DNA of 22,148 bases. Source: Scytalidium lignicola (taxonomy: Eukaryota > Ascomycota > Leotiomycetes). The stretch spans positions 1 through 22,148 of the forward strand of contig NCSJ02000502.1 in the NCBI GenBank assembly GCA_002812745.2, written 5' to 3'. Position 1 is the first letter of the stretch. The number at the start of each line of letters is the position of its first letter. Shown one piece after another: positions 1 through 9,275 of the stretch. The notes under the pieces were generated by a model. That model saw only the letters and a program-made list of their open reading frames with translations, made no database searches and was not told the DNA's origin. The translations under genes were made by a program, and so were the position numbers.

Positions 1-690
1 ACTTAATTCCCTTGTTGATAATCAACGTTTTATGTTCTTTTGCTAAGAAGTTAACTTTTTTTCAACTGTTCTTACTCAAGTTCAACAAATTAAACATCTC
101 TGATGAACAAGGTATTATTAATTTAAAGCTTTTATAACACTAAAAAAGTTTAGTATTATATAATAAGCAAAAGTTATATATTAACAGTTTTATAATAAGC
201 ATCTTAATATAATAAGAGTAATAAGTTTAAAATTAATAGTTTCCAGCTTCAAGGACTTTATAAAGTAATTTCATAACTTGTAAAATTAAACCTTCACAAA
301 GACTAAGTTATTCTATAAGCTCTGAAGGTAATTATATATAGAAATCCTGATTTAACAAGGTAGTAAACTGTATATATACTTGTGAAATATCTTATAAGTA
401 CAAGCTTATATCTTTATACTTTATAACAACAATATAAAGAATAATATACTAGTTGATATATTGAATAATAAATGATTAGGTTAAAACAAGTTTCTTCTTA
501 TCATCCTTATAAGCTTATATTATAAAGTATAACTTTTCAAAAGCTTTTTCAATTCTCTTATTTTTGATTTTGTCCATAAACTTAACATTGAATATACATA
601 TATTATCAAGTACATCTTAAGAGTTTACAATTTCAAAAATACCCTTTTCAAGTAATCCTAATATTTCAGCTTGACATAAGGTTATAAATT
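1..690 (-). pseudogene. Copia reverse transcriptase, N-terminal part, RIP-degraded
   Basis: This would be the RT domain of copia Pol, which makes cDNA from element RNA in the particle. Reading leftwards from about 600, the minus strand encodes FNVKFMDKIKNK and KAFEKLYFII, then AYKDDKKKLVLT (about 480-520), which match the start of fungal copia RT. Further on, about 340-410, comes DISQVYIQFTTLLNQDFYI, matching the block around the first catalytic aspartate. Stops fall where Gln or Arg is expected. The YVDD box would lie beyond the left edge. A linker reaching about 780 (EIIVFLQDKELEP) joins it to the integrase C-terminus. The identification is confident; the protein is not functional. Confidence 0.8.
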
Positions 691-889
691 AAGGTTCTAG
701 TTCCTTGTCTTGCAAGAAAACAATGATTTCAAAGTATTTACAAGGTCTTCTACATCTTTGCTTTACAAATAACATTAGTAGTAGAACAACAACTATAATC
801 AACTTGTTAAGCTCCTCTTAGTACTCTTCAATGGTTATAATTTCCAGTTCTAACTTTAATAGCTTGATTTTATTAATTCCTTCTATAAG

Positions 890-1900
890 TATAAGATATA
901 GTTTTACAATTGTTAACCTGAATAATATGTTCTTATATAATAATGTTAATACATACATTTCTCCGTTTATACTTACAAGCTTGTATAACCCTTCTTAACT
1001 TTTATTCTAGCTTGTATTTCTTACTCTTTACATAAGAACATCTGAATTCAACAATAAGTCATGAATAATGCTTATATTAAGACTATTATACATATTAATC
1101 ATGTTTTATACTTATCATCTTACCTTGATTTTGTTAATTTCCTTTATAGCCTTCTTGATTATTATAACTCTTTAACTTATAATTAAGGTTAAGATGTCGA
1201 GTTTTAACATACATAAGTAAGTATTGTAAACTAGTAATATAAAGACAAGTTTGTCAAGTCTTACTAAATTGTTAATAGCCTTAAACATTATCTATAAAGT
1301 TATATCTTTGTTAAGATTATAGATTTCAATTATAATTATCTAATAAGTACATTATATAAGTATATAATATTGTTTAACATAGTCAATTAAGTTATGAACT
1401 TTTACTAAAACCACTTTCAAGGTTATTCTTATAGTTATAATACTTTGTTAAAACTCCTTATTAACAAAGTTCTTTTCAACGTTAATTATAATCTAGTCTG
1501 AAGGTCCTAAATAAGTATCAATCTAACAAGCTTATAAAACATCTTAAATATACTTTGCACTGATATTCTAGAGTTATTTATCAGCTTAGTAACATGTTCT
1601 TTNATCAATGATATAAAGTATAAGTTTATTATTAATATAAAAGACATTAANAATAATAGAGTANTTAAAGTTAACATTATTTTATAAGTTAAATCTAAAT
1701 CTTCTTAANAACTTNCTATAATNTTANTAATAANCANANAACTTNNTAANNTATTCTAANATGTCCTTNTTAATATTATANCTTNNATANTCTAATATAN
1801 ATTATAATCTNNNTATTAACNNNTAGTCAAAANNTTNGTATAANCNTTATAATTCTACGTTNGTCAAGAAACAANGGTTTTCCTTNAATNAATCAAAAAC
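890..1900 (-). pseudogene. Copia integrase with GPY-like C-terminal module, RIP-degraded
   Basis: Integrase would insert the cDNA into the genome. On the minus strand about 1340-1440 reads KVVLVKVHNLIDYVKQYY, corresponding to the end of the rve core. The residue expected to be the catalytic Glu (the VERY position) is read as Lys in DYVKQYY, a G-to-A effect. The stretch then runs through KAINNLV and LLVYNTYLCMLKLD, and through LLLNSDVLM about 1031-1065. After that comes EGLYKLVSINGEMYVLTL, then FRLTIVKLYL ending near 890, which resembles the GPY/F module of integrase C-termini. The first catalytic aspartates lie in the N-containing part above 1600, where I could not read them safely. Many stops and at least one frame change are present. 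Confidence 0.75.
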
Positions 1901-2198
1901 AAGANTNTATAAAGATATNTNNTAAAGTAGAAAGTTATNNCNNAATCATNNTATAACNAGAATACTTCCTTGTAAGATAACAAGTAAGTTCATAAGGTTN
2001 TTGAAATANANACTTAATTAGTCNATATCCATTAAGCATAATAAAAAGGGTATAGTCAACTTAANTANATAGAATTCAATTTGTCTAATTAGTATATTNA
2101 CTAATATAAAACNTATCAAAGTTATACTCTTAATTCTGAATTATACTTATNATTATGCCTTTAGTTNTANTATTCAGTANTATAGTTTAGTCTACTTA

Positions 2199-2400
2199 TT
2201 ATAAAGCTTCAAATTGACTATAACCANTTGTAAAGTGCTTTANAACTCTTGTATTAATCAAGATTCTATGAAATTGTCTTGAATTATACCTTNTTAAGCT
2301 CTTTACATTNTACACTTNTATTATANTTATTATAAAGGTTTTTAAGTNANGTTCTNAAGGGTAATTCTNAGTTGTTAACACCTTAGTAGTTANTTAGTAT
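2199..2400 (-). pseudogene. Copia retropepsin (aspartic protease) fragment
   Basis: The protease would cleave the Gag-Pol polyprotein. The minus strand has a short open stretch (2199-2381) containing FHRILINTRV at 2247-2255 and then KHFT.GYSQFEAL. The fungal copia pattern is a hydrophobic strand, Asp-Thr-Gly, and a following Ser/Thr-Ala-Gly-Tyr stretch. Here the DTG triad reads NTR: Asp to Asn and Gly to Arg, both explained by G-to-A change, so the active site is lost. Two Ala codons of the family pattern read nta and ant, so the Ns sit where a C/T or G/A ambiguity is expected. The N-terminal Met is unlikely to be a real start. Confidence 0.65.
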
Positions 2401-2459
2401 AAGAAAGTATTATTAACTAATTNTATANTAATTAGTATANCTAATTCTACTAAGAAACT

Positions 2460-4430
2460 TCTACATAAGGTAAAGAATATAATTANAATAAAGAATATAN
2501 TTTCAAGCTAGTCAAGTTCNTCAAGGTTTGATTTCTANGTTNTTATCAACGAATAANGTNTTAAAAGTAAGGTTTAATTCNTCTTCAAAGTTACTTCCTT
2601 TATAATTAACAATATATTNTTTAAACTNTTCATTGAAACATTGTTCAAAGCTATAAANATTAAAGTTAAATTTACTTATATTTCTAACTTTAAAACATAC
2701 TTTCTTTANATCTTACTCTTCTTACAAGTNTTTNTATAATTAACATCCTTCTCTTTTGTATATAAAGCATCTTCCTTATGTTTAAGAGTATAAAGTAATA
2801 TACTTAAGGCCTTATGAATTAAATTATTAGTTTACTTTANAATTAGTATAATAACAACAGTTTGTAAAGTAAGTTTTANTATAGTATTCTTACTCTTTTT
2901 CCTTTTTTGTACAATATAATAAACAAGTANAGTTTGTTGATAAGTTGCNTTAAGTCTCNTAATAAGTCTAAAATAATATATCTACATATTANAGATCNTT
3001 AANAANTAATAATCAACTTCTTATAAAGAATATTAACTNTCTTNTAAGNTANTTAAAGGTTATATTAAAGCTCTTAAAGCTTGTTAATAAGCAATTNTAC
3101 ATTCTNAAGTGTTGTTTTCCTAAGGTTTATAATTATNATCAAGGNTAATGTTATACNTTCTTATTCAGTATAAATTNNATNATANTATNTAAGTCCTTTG
3201 TAAAAGTTATATAAGTAAGTATATACTTCTTCAAACATACNTTTAACAAGGTTATTAANAATAAAATAACCTTTTNCTAACCTTGTTAATATAATAAGGA
3301 ATACTTTAATATANAATTCCTCTAATAATTCTACTTNTTCATAATAACTCTTNAAGATTATCAATTTATATTNNAAACTGTTAATTANTCNNTTTATTAT
3401 ACTTTTAGTCTTCTATATACATCTTGATNATATCAAAGACTTGTTTNATATATACAAGTTAAGTTAAAGGTGATAATNATANGCTAAGCTTATAATAAGA
3501 GTTATAATCTTGTTATAACTTGTAAAACTNTTANTAATCATTTTAANAAGTTATAAANGTCANAAAAGTACTTNATTCCTANCTTATGTANATTAAACTA
3601 AGAACNTTAAGGTTNATTTAAGNATTTATAANNTAANTANNTATAAGAAGTATAATAANTANAAAGGTAATAAGTCCTTTTTNAAAGTCTTAAGAAAGTA
3701 TGTTAAANGTCTTCTTTACTTTATAAGTATTATTCTTCCTCTTGTATAATNTTNACAAGAGTTTAAATAATTATAATACTCTTANTATTATANATTACAT
3801 GTATATTATTATAACAAAGGCAATTTTATAAGCTTTGTATCTCTTTCTAAGTAATAACCTTAAAAGTATTAANTNTAAAGTTCTTNAAGTCNTCTTAGAA
3901 TAAGTNTTATAAGTTTANATTATTANTTNTGTNAAGGTAATACTTATAAACCTTAATANTTAAGTATTCTTATATATCCTTTATAATAACATCCTTAAAG
4001 TNTATTCCTTATTCTTATTTCTTGATTAATACTGTCNAATTNACCNTTATAATACTCTTTNTTACCNTTATAATAATTTCTAGCTTGTTTCCNCTTNTAT
4101 TCNTCATTATNTCTTCTGTTTCTATTATGTTTCTTNTTATTCTTAANCTTTACATTACTNTTTANTANTACTAGTACAAGGTNCTTAAGTAGTTNAAAAG
4201 CAAAGTTANTTATACTTGAGTATAAAGAGTATTTACTTNTAAATAATAAACTTTATANTNTTAANAGCTTANACAAATNTTTTCAAAAGTATAATAACTT
4301 CTTNNTCTTCTTAATTGTTATAATTCTATAAGCTCTTAAATTCTCTTATATACTTGTAAANGCTTATAGTTCTATAATNAAAGTNAAGGTAAGATAAAAG
4401 ATTATAGTTTTAACATGTTNTTTCTNGTTT
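2460..4430 (-). pseudogene. Probable copia gag and Gag-protease spacer, N-rich and degraded
   Basis: By position between protease and leader this should hold gag, the particle structural protein. What I can see on the minus strand is a Leu/Glu/Lys-rich helical open stretch (3161-3364, with VELLEE and FEEVYTYLYNFYKG). There is also a basic Asn/Arg/Lys-rich stretch about 4050-4160 (KKHNRNRR), as often found near the nucleic-acid-binding part of Gag. A convincing CCHC knuckle was not found: a candidate near 3975-3990 has one Cys followed by Tyr residues, but the Ns prevent a decision. The assignment rests mainly on context. No other gene is visible here. Confidence 0.4.
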
Positions 4431-4539
4431 ATAANAAGAGTAATAAAGAATGTAAGTAGTTTTTAAATAGAAATTAATGAAAATAAGTTGTAAAAGAATG
4501 ATTTTTCAAATAGAATTAATTAATTAGTTAACTATATAA

Positions 4540-4829
4540 CTTTATAAGTAGATTACCTGATATTTAACCAAACATGTTATTTTTAGCAAAAACAAGTTCA
4601 ACAATAACAATTATAAAAGTAAACTGCTTAACATCTAACTAATTAAGTTATAAGTTGGTAAATAGTTATTTTCCCCTTTGACTAAGTAGATTTCAACTTT
4701 GTAAGTAAACTGTCAGATGTTTAACTGAACAAAAGTTATAATCTTCTGAGATTTAACTTCAAAAGTAAACTGCTTAACATCTAACTGATTAAATAATAAT
4801 CTCCTGATCTGTATGTACAAACTAATCAA
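4540..4829. repeat. Repetitive leader (untranslated region) of the copia element
   Basis: A 31-bp segment occurs twice with one A/G mismatch, at 4615-4645 and 4761-4791; its core is agtaaactgcttaacatct. A third, diverged copy (4701-4730) begins with the same agtaaactg, but its downstream part (cagatgttta) resembles the inverse of the taacatct core, so the region can pair with itself. Spacing between copies is about 60-90 bp. It lies between the candidate LTR and gag, where the primer-binding site and packaging leader of a copia element would be. Less mutated than the coding region. Confidence 0.55.
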
Positions 4830-5023
4830 TGTTGGTTTACTTATAACATGAAATACAATACATAATTATACATAATATACTTATTATGTTATTCCATGGT
4901 TATTATATGATTAAGGGTAAGAGGGCAAAGTTATAAGAACTTTGCTTGTTCTTACTACCTAATCAGGACTAGCTTACAAGAGTATGTGAATATCACATGT
5001 ATGTAACTACTATTCTACTAACA
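4830..5023 (-). repeat. Candidate 194-bp LTR of the copia element
   Basis: On the minus strand the segment begins TGTTAGTAG and ends ACCAACA, giving TG...CA ends with a short inverted TGTT/AACA terminus and a length normal for copia LTRs. It holds an 8-bp-stem hairpin and richer sequence than its surroundings. The partner LTR is outside the window, so the ends cannot be confirmed by comparison. The five bases right of it are attag; the matching target-site copy is not visible. Confidence 0.4.
4925..4945. other. Perfect 8-bp-stem hairpin
   Basis: GCAAAGTT and AACTTTGC flank the 5-base loop ataag. It lies inside the candidate copia LTR, where RNA structure near the polyadenylation or R region is plausible. 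It has survived in a sequence where most C and G have been lost. Confidence 0.5.
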
Positions 5024-5880
5024 ATTAGTTAATCTTAGAATATTACTTATTAAATAACTTGTAACTTTAGTATAAGTAGATTAATATATAGTCTTTTAGT
5101 TTTAAGAAGATNAAAAAAGTATTTTCAATTATAATAGTATTTTACTAAAACATTTGTGAATTTTAAAGCNTTTTTCAACTTTAATATAATTGAATTATCG
5201 TTAAACTACTTTAATGTTAAACTTGTTGATTATGTTTAAGTTAATGATAAAGTTAAAAGTAAATCTGTATACAAGTTCATTTAAGGTTTACCTTAAGGCT
5301 AACTTAGTATATTATATATAATTTAGATTTTTAAGAGAAATGTAAGTTATTAATTAAGTTGTTTAAGTTTTAAAGTAAAGATATAAAATTGTAAAGTAAT
5401 TTTACACTATTAGTTGATTCTTTTATTAACTTTGTTAGTTTGTAAGTAATATATTATAAAGTAAAATAACATAACATTTAAGTAAATAAAAATGCATTTT
5501 CAAAAAGCTAAAAGGAATTTTCAATCTTAATTAGATATAATTACCTTAAATGTACTTTAGTCAACTATATACAAGTGTTTAATAAGTGTATTTATTTATT
5601 ATTCTGTTAACTAAAAGTCTTTCCTTAGAATAAAAGTAATTCTTTTACTGAATTTGTTAATAACACTTATAATAACGTTAAATCTTTTGAATTTTTAATA
5701 ACCTTAAAATAAAGTTAATNAAAAATAGTATAAAAAAAAATATTAGTAATAATATAATAAATTATAATAATCTATAAAGTTTATATTAATAAGTTTAGTA
5801 AATCTAATACTCTTTATAATAATAAATGTACTTGTATACTTCTTTAACAAAGTGTTTAATATATCATGTAAAAGCTCGTT
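5024..5880. other. AT-rich sequence without a recognisable gene
   Basis: About 850 bp of very AT-rich DNA. Six-frame reading by eye gives only short stretches between stops and no motif I can name. Because a plus-strand copia RT begins near 5880, part of this may be that element's integrase end and linker, but I cannot show it. Ns at 5112, 5170 and 5720 each touch an A or T run. Confidence 0.5.
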
Positions 5881-6588
5881 TTATAATTCTCATAGCTCTT
5901 GGATAACTTACTTCTTTATAAGTGATTTTCAGAATCTAGGCTATTATAAGTTTTAAGATATATAAACAATCAATTTTTCTTTAATGTTAAATAAGTCTTT
6001 TATATATGTTGACAAGTAAATATTCAAGGTTAAATGTAACTTTAACTGTAAAATCAAGTATTTTAAGGCTAGATTTATAATTAAAGGCTATGAACAACGT
6101 TATGGTATTAATTATAACCAAACTTAAACAAGTATAGCTAAGTCTACTACTTAGAAGGCTTTATTAGTTCTAATTGCCTACTTTGACTAAGAAGTTGATT
6201 AAATGAATATAATTATAATATTCTTAAATAATGATATAAATATTGAAATCTATATTAAACTTCTTGAAGATATTATAATTAAAGACCTTTTAAAATTAGA
6301 TGTTAAAACTAATAGTATAAACATCAAATATATAAGTTTAAAAACCATTGTTTTACAACTTTGAAAGTTACTTTACAACTTGAAATAAATGTTATACTGT
6401 TAACAGTAAAAGCTTATTATAAAGTTAAAAGAGATTAAATACTTTTCATTAATCTTTAATCCAAGTGTATTTTATAATCTTAATTCAAGAATCTATATTT
6501 ATACTTATATTAATAACTTTCTGATTATAAGCTCAAAAGGCTTTTAATTTATAACCTTAAAGGAGAAATTACATAATCTCTTCAAAAT
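5880..6588 (+). pseudogene. Copia reverse transcriptase fragment, truncated by an LTR at 6589
   Basis: The plus strand reads FKVKCNFNCKIKYFKARFII, then KGYEQRYGINYNQT (about 6090-6125), the copia RT block KYKAR...EQ..GIDY. This is followed by a VD-MNIIIIFLNNDINIEIYIK stretch (family pattern: MDVVTAFLN with the first catalytic Asp; here Asp is Asn). The active-site box reads YINN at 6506-6517 instead of YVDD, so both Asp are lost by G-to-A. It then runs through FLIISSKGF and LKEKLHNLFKI to 6588 and stops abruptly at the LTR, so the 3' half of RT and all of RNase H are missing. It is a different, plant-type copia lineage from the element at 1-5023. Confidence 0.8.
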
Positions 6589-6931
6589 TGTTACGGGTTT
6601 TACCTAACAAGCTGATTGGTGTAGGCCTGAGGCTCGGTACACGGAAGGTGTGCATAGAGAACCTAACAATCAGGGGTCACGTGATGGAGTCTTGGGATCC
6701 CTGGTGGACTCCAGTGGACTCCAAGGACTCCAAGGGATCCAACTGTATTTCATTATCTATATAAGCACGCTGTAGGAACATGAGAGTAGATTCCTCGTGT
6801 TCAACCTAAATACATTACTGTATCCTACCTTCGACCTAGTAACTTGCTTGTGTGTCACACGTTTCCGTTGTCCCTGAACATCTACCTTACCCTTGGCTAT
6901 CCAGTGACCTGGATGGCGTAGTTTTGTAACA
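6589..6931 (+). repeat. 343-bp gypsy-type LTR, nearly free of RIP
   Basis: It begins TGTTAC and ends GTAACA (perfect 6-bp inverted ends). Internally it has TCACGTGA (6677-6684), TATATAAG (6758-6765) and short imperfect ggactcca repeats (about 6704-6740). It keeps normal C, G and CpG content, unlike everything around it. A same-length copy follows at 7062-7404 and a related 355-bp LTR is at 17031-17385. The flanks aaaat and atcag do not form a target-site duplication. Orientation as plus is supported by the polypurine run before the second copy and by the internal region after the third. Confidence 0.85.
6677..6765 (+). promoter_or_regulatory. LTR U3 promoter: TCACGTGA palindrome and TATA box
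   Basis: TCACGTGA at 6677-6684 contains the E-box core CACGTG, the kind of site bound by bHLH factors in fungi. TATATAAG lies 73 bp downstream at 6758-6765 and fits a pol II TATA box. Between them are ggactcc-type short repeats. The same order and similar spacing occur in the unrelated minus-strand gypsy LTR at 16176-16514. Promoter function is inferred. Confidence 0.55.
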
Positions 6932-7061
6932 ATCAGAAGGAAAGAAAAGGCAAGGACACTTTAAGGGTATATTAGGAGAAAAGAAAGAATTAATAAGGAA
7001 ATAAGATAATTCATAATAACAAATTAAACATTAAGATAATATTAATGCAAAAAGAGGATAA
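6932..7061 (+). other. Short segment between two LTRs, with polypurine tract
   Basis: Only 130 bp separate the two LTRs. The left part is purine-rich (aaggaaagaaaaggcaagg, about 6937-6955) and less mutated. The right end, about 7050-7061, is aaaaagaggataa directly before the second LTR and looks like the polypurine tract that primes plus-strand synthesis; the minus-strand gypsy has a very similar aaaaaggggataa. There is no coding potential, so internal genes are either deleted or were never present. Confidence 0.6.
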
Positions 7062-7404
7062 TATTACAAGTTTTACTTAATAAGCTAATTAGTATAAGCT
7101 TAAGGCTTAGTATACAGAAAGGTGTATATAAAAAACCTAACAATCAAAAGTCATGTAATAAAGTCTTAAGATCCTTGAAGGACTTTAGAAGACTCTAAGA
7201 ACTTTAAAAGATCTAATTGTATTTTATTATCTATATAAGTATACTATAAGAATATAAAAGTAAACTTCTTATATTTAATCTAAATATATTATTAAATCTT
7301 ACTTTTAACTTAGTTACCTGCTCAAGTATCTCCTGTTTCCACTGTTCTTGAACATCTACCTTACCCTTGCTATCCAGTAACCTGGATAGTATAGTTTTGT
7401 AACA
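7062..7404 (+). repeat. 343-bp gypsy-type LTR, heavily RIP-mutated copy
   Basis: It begins TATTAC (TGTTAC with G to A) and ends GTAACA, exactly as long as the LTR at 6589-6931 and aligning with two compensating 1-bp indels. By hand count, the first 250 bp or so differ at roughly 65 positions in the C-to-T or G-to-A direction, against one reverse transition and three transversions. The last 90 bp or so (from about 7310) are far less changed and also carry non-RIP differences. TATATAAG is retained at 7232-7239. The TCACGTGA site has become tcatgtaa. Confidence 0.85.
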
Positions 7405-7481
7405 TTAAAGAAGATATTCTTAAGTAAAAAGTCTAGTATAAAAATAATATTAAAATCTATATATGTTTAAATGTTAATATT

Positions 7482-7566
7482 AACAATAAGACTATATTAA
7501 CAATAAGACTATATTAACAATAAGACTATATTAACAATAAGACTATATTAACAATAAGACTATATT
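7482..7566 (+). repeat. Perfect tandem repeat, five copies of a 17-bp unit
   Basis: The unit aacaataagactatatt repeats five times with no mismatch, and the left flank shows the unit's last bases as a partial copy. It lies between the mutated LTR and the copia gag fragment. Perfect identity in RIP-decayed DNA points to expansion by replication slippage after mutation stopped. Confidence 0.95.
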
Positions 7567-7749
7567 ATTAATTAAAGACTATAATATAATAAAGCTTGTT
7601 TAAAGTACTTTAAAAGCTTAATATCAAAGGAAAAGTTATAATTTATAATAAAAGTTCTTGTTTAAGTTAATTTTTGTTAAATATAATTATTTTAACTTTA
7701 TAAATGTATATATTACCATATTCAAGTTGATAATAACTAATTTGAAGGT

Positions 7750-8100
7750 TATTAAAGATAATAACATAAAACTCTTCTATAAATTTATCTTTATTTTTAA
7801 TCTTAAGGATAAATATCCTATTTAAGCTGAATGTTAATATTTAATTAATAGATTTAAAAAGTTACTTATACTTATTCAACTTATAAAAGATATTATTAAT
7901 GAATTTATCTTTGTTATTAATTCTTCTAATATTATTATGTATAATAAGAATAATTCTAATTTGAACTTAAACAATTTAAAGAACTTTAAAGATATTAAGT
8001 ATAATTATTATAAGAAGAACAATTATAAGGAATTTGATTACTTTTAATAGCATCTTGAAAAGCTTAAAGAATATAAGATAAAGTAGTTTAACAAGAAAAA
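7750..8100 (+). pseudogene. Copia gag C-terminal part with destroyed zinc knuckle
   Basis: Gag builds the particle and binds RNA. In one plus-strand frame the segment reads NNIKLFYKFIFIFNLKDKYP, then LINRFKKLLILIQLIKDIIN and EFIFVINSSNIIMYNKNNSN, with helical Gag character. A knuckle of spacing C-X2-C-X4-H-X4-C lies at 8000-8041, and all four ligands read Tyr (YNYYKKNNYKEFDY). Each is one G-to-A or C-to-T change from Cys or His. After it comes a Lys-rich stretch (KKKEKKKDNNKLKNKFKK). Protease follows in the same frame. The beginning of gag between 7567 and 7750 is not readable with confidence. Confidence 0.65.
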
Positions 8101-9070
8101 GGAAAAGAAAAAGGATAATAACAAGTTAAAGAATAAGTTTAAAAAGTTTGATTTTAATATAATTAACTTTAACTTTATTAACTTGATTATTATTAATCTT
8201 ATAACTTTCTTTATATTTATGTATAATCAGTAGATTATAGATATAAGTATTATTAATCACATTATTAATAATTTTAATTAATTTGATTTTAATTCTTATT
8301 TAATATGTTTTAACCTTTATCTTATAAAAACAAGTAATAGTTTTACTCTAATTATAAACATAAGCATTATTACTCTTAAAACTACTTGTTTAAATGGTTT
8401 ATCTTTTCTTTTAACATTGATTAATATATAGTATATACTTATATTTCTAATTAATATTTTTTAAAGCTTTAAAACTTCTTGTACAAAAGAATAATACTTA
8501 TATTATTTTATTTAGTATATTCAATAAAAATAATGTTGAATATAATATTGTTATTACCTTCTTTGCTAATATTTATTTAAGATTAATATTCATTTTAATA
8601 ATGCTTATTTTAACATTTCTTACTTGTTAAACAATTTTTAGTCTAGATATTATTTATTAACATTTAGTATATATAAGCTTTAAGATCGTTAAGAATATTA
8701 TTAAAATTATTCTTAATATTAACATAAAGTTAATAAAAAAAAGCTTTTAATAAAGATTCTTTTCTTTACAAAGTATATAAATATAATTATTTTGAAAAAG
8801 GCATTTCTTAAGAACTTAAAAAGTAATCTACTAAAGTTGATAAGGCCTTGAATATCAATATGTATACAATTATACTTATTAATTATACTATTATTATTGT
8901 AGATAATTACTTTAACATTACTTAAGGTTATATTTATNAAAAAAAGAAAAAAGTATATATAATGTTATAATTACATATTATACTCTTTTTAAGAATTAAT
9001 AAAATATTACTCTTAAATTAATTTGAATTGATAGTNAAAAACAAATTTAGTAAAGAGAAACTTAATATCT
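8100..9070 (+). pseudogene. Copia pol 5' part: protease, pre-integrase zinc region, start of integrase
   Basis: The protease motif reads IIDISIINHI at 8234-8263, corresponding to a DTGATNH-type active site: Asp is kept and Thr-Gly reads Ile-Ser. It is in the same frame as the Gag knuckle. Downstream, about 8640-8720, comes a pre-integrase (GAG_pre-integrs) block, HLVYISFKIVKNIIKI, with expected His residues read as Tyr. The first integrase block reads INYTIIIVDNY at about 8881-8910, in another frame, with the second Asp of VDDY read as Asn. Coding similarity ends at about 9060, where a candidate LTR begins, so the integrase core and RT are missing from this copy. Confidence 0.7.
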
Positions 9071-9275
9071 TGTTATAACAGCCTTAAGCCTTCTTAAGAT
9101 TATTAGGTTAGTTATACTTCATTCTATAACTTAATTATAGTCAAGTCAGTTATACTTTATTTTATTAACTATACAATTATACTTTATTATATAGCTTAAT
9201 TATATCATGTACTTTAGTACTAAGAAGAATAAATTATTCTTTTTACTTTTTATAAACTTAACTTATACTATAACA
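9071..9275. repeat. Candidate solo LTR, 205 bp
   Basis: It starts TGTTATA and ends TATAACA, a perfect 7-bp inverted terminus, and interrupts the copia integrase. Inside are diverged short repeats around gttatacttyatt and tatarcttaattat (9109-9210). The flanks tatct and tataa share only the first three bases, so no clear target duplication is seen. There is no second copy in the window, so this rests on the ends and context only. Confidence 0.35.

Larger units (their letters stand above)
1..5023 (-). mobile_element. Degraded Ty1/copia retrotransposon, minus strand, cut by the left window edge
   Basis: Minus-strand translation gives, in copia order, a candidate LTR (4830-5023), a leader, a probable gag, protease near 2250, integrase about 1080-1900, a GPY-like module about 890-1075, and the start of RT below 690. 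Integrase upstream of RT is diagnostic of Ty1/copia rather than Ty3/gypsy. The reading frame is broken by many TAA/TAG codons at positions where Gln, Trp or Arg is expected, which is typical of RIP. The rest of RT, RNase H and the other LTR would lie left of base 1. Family-level assignment is firm; boundaries, especially the right end, are less so. Confidence 0.8.

Noticed and set aside
7482..7566. CRISPR array
   Set aside because: The 17-bp units are directly adjacent with no spacers and lie among eukaryotic retroelements.
9071..9275. MITE with terminal inverted repeats
   Set aside because: The TGTTATA/TATAACA ends have the TG...CA form of an LTR and match the ends of the other LTRs here; no TA or other duplication was found. 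Kept only as a low-confidence solo LTR.
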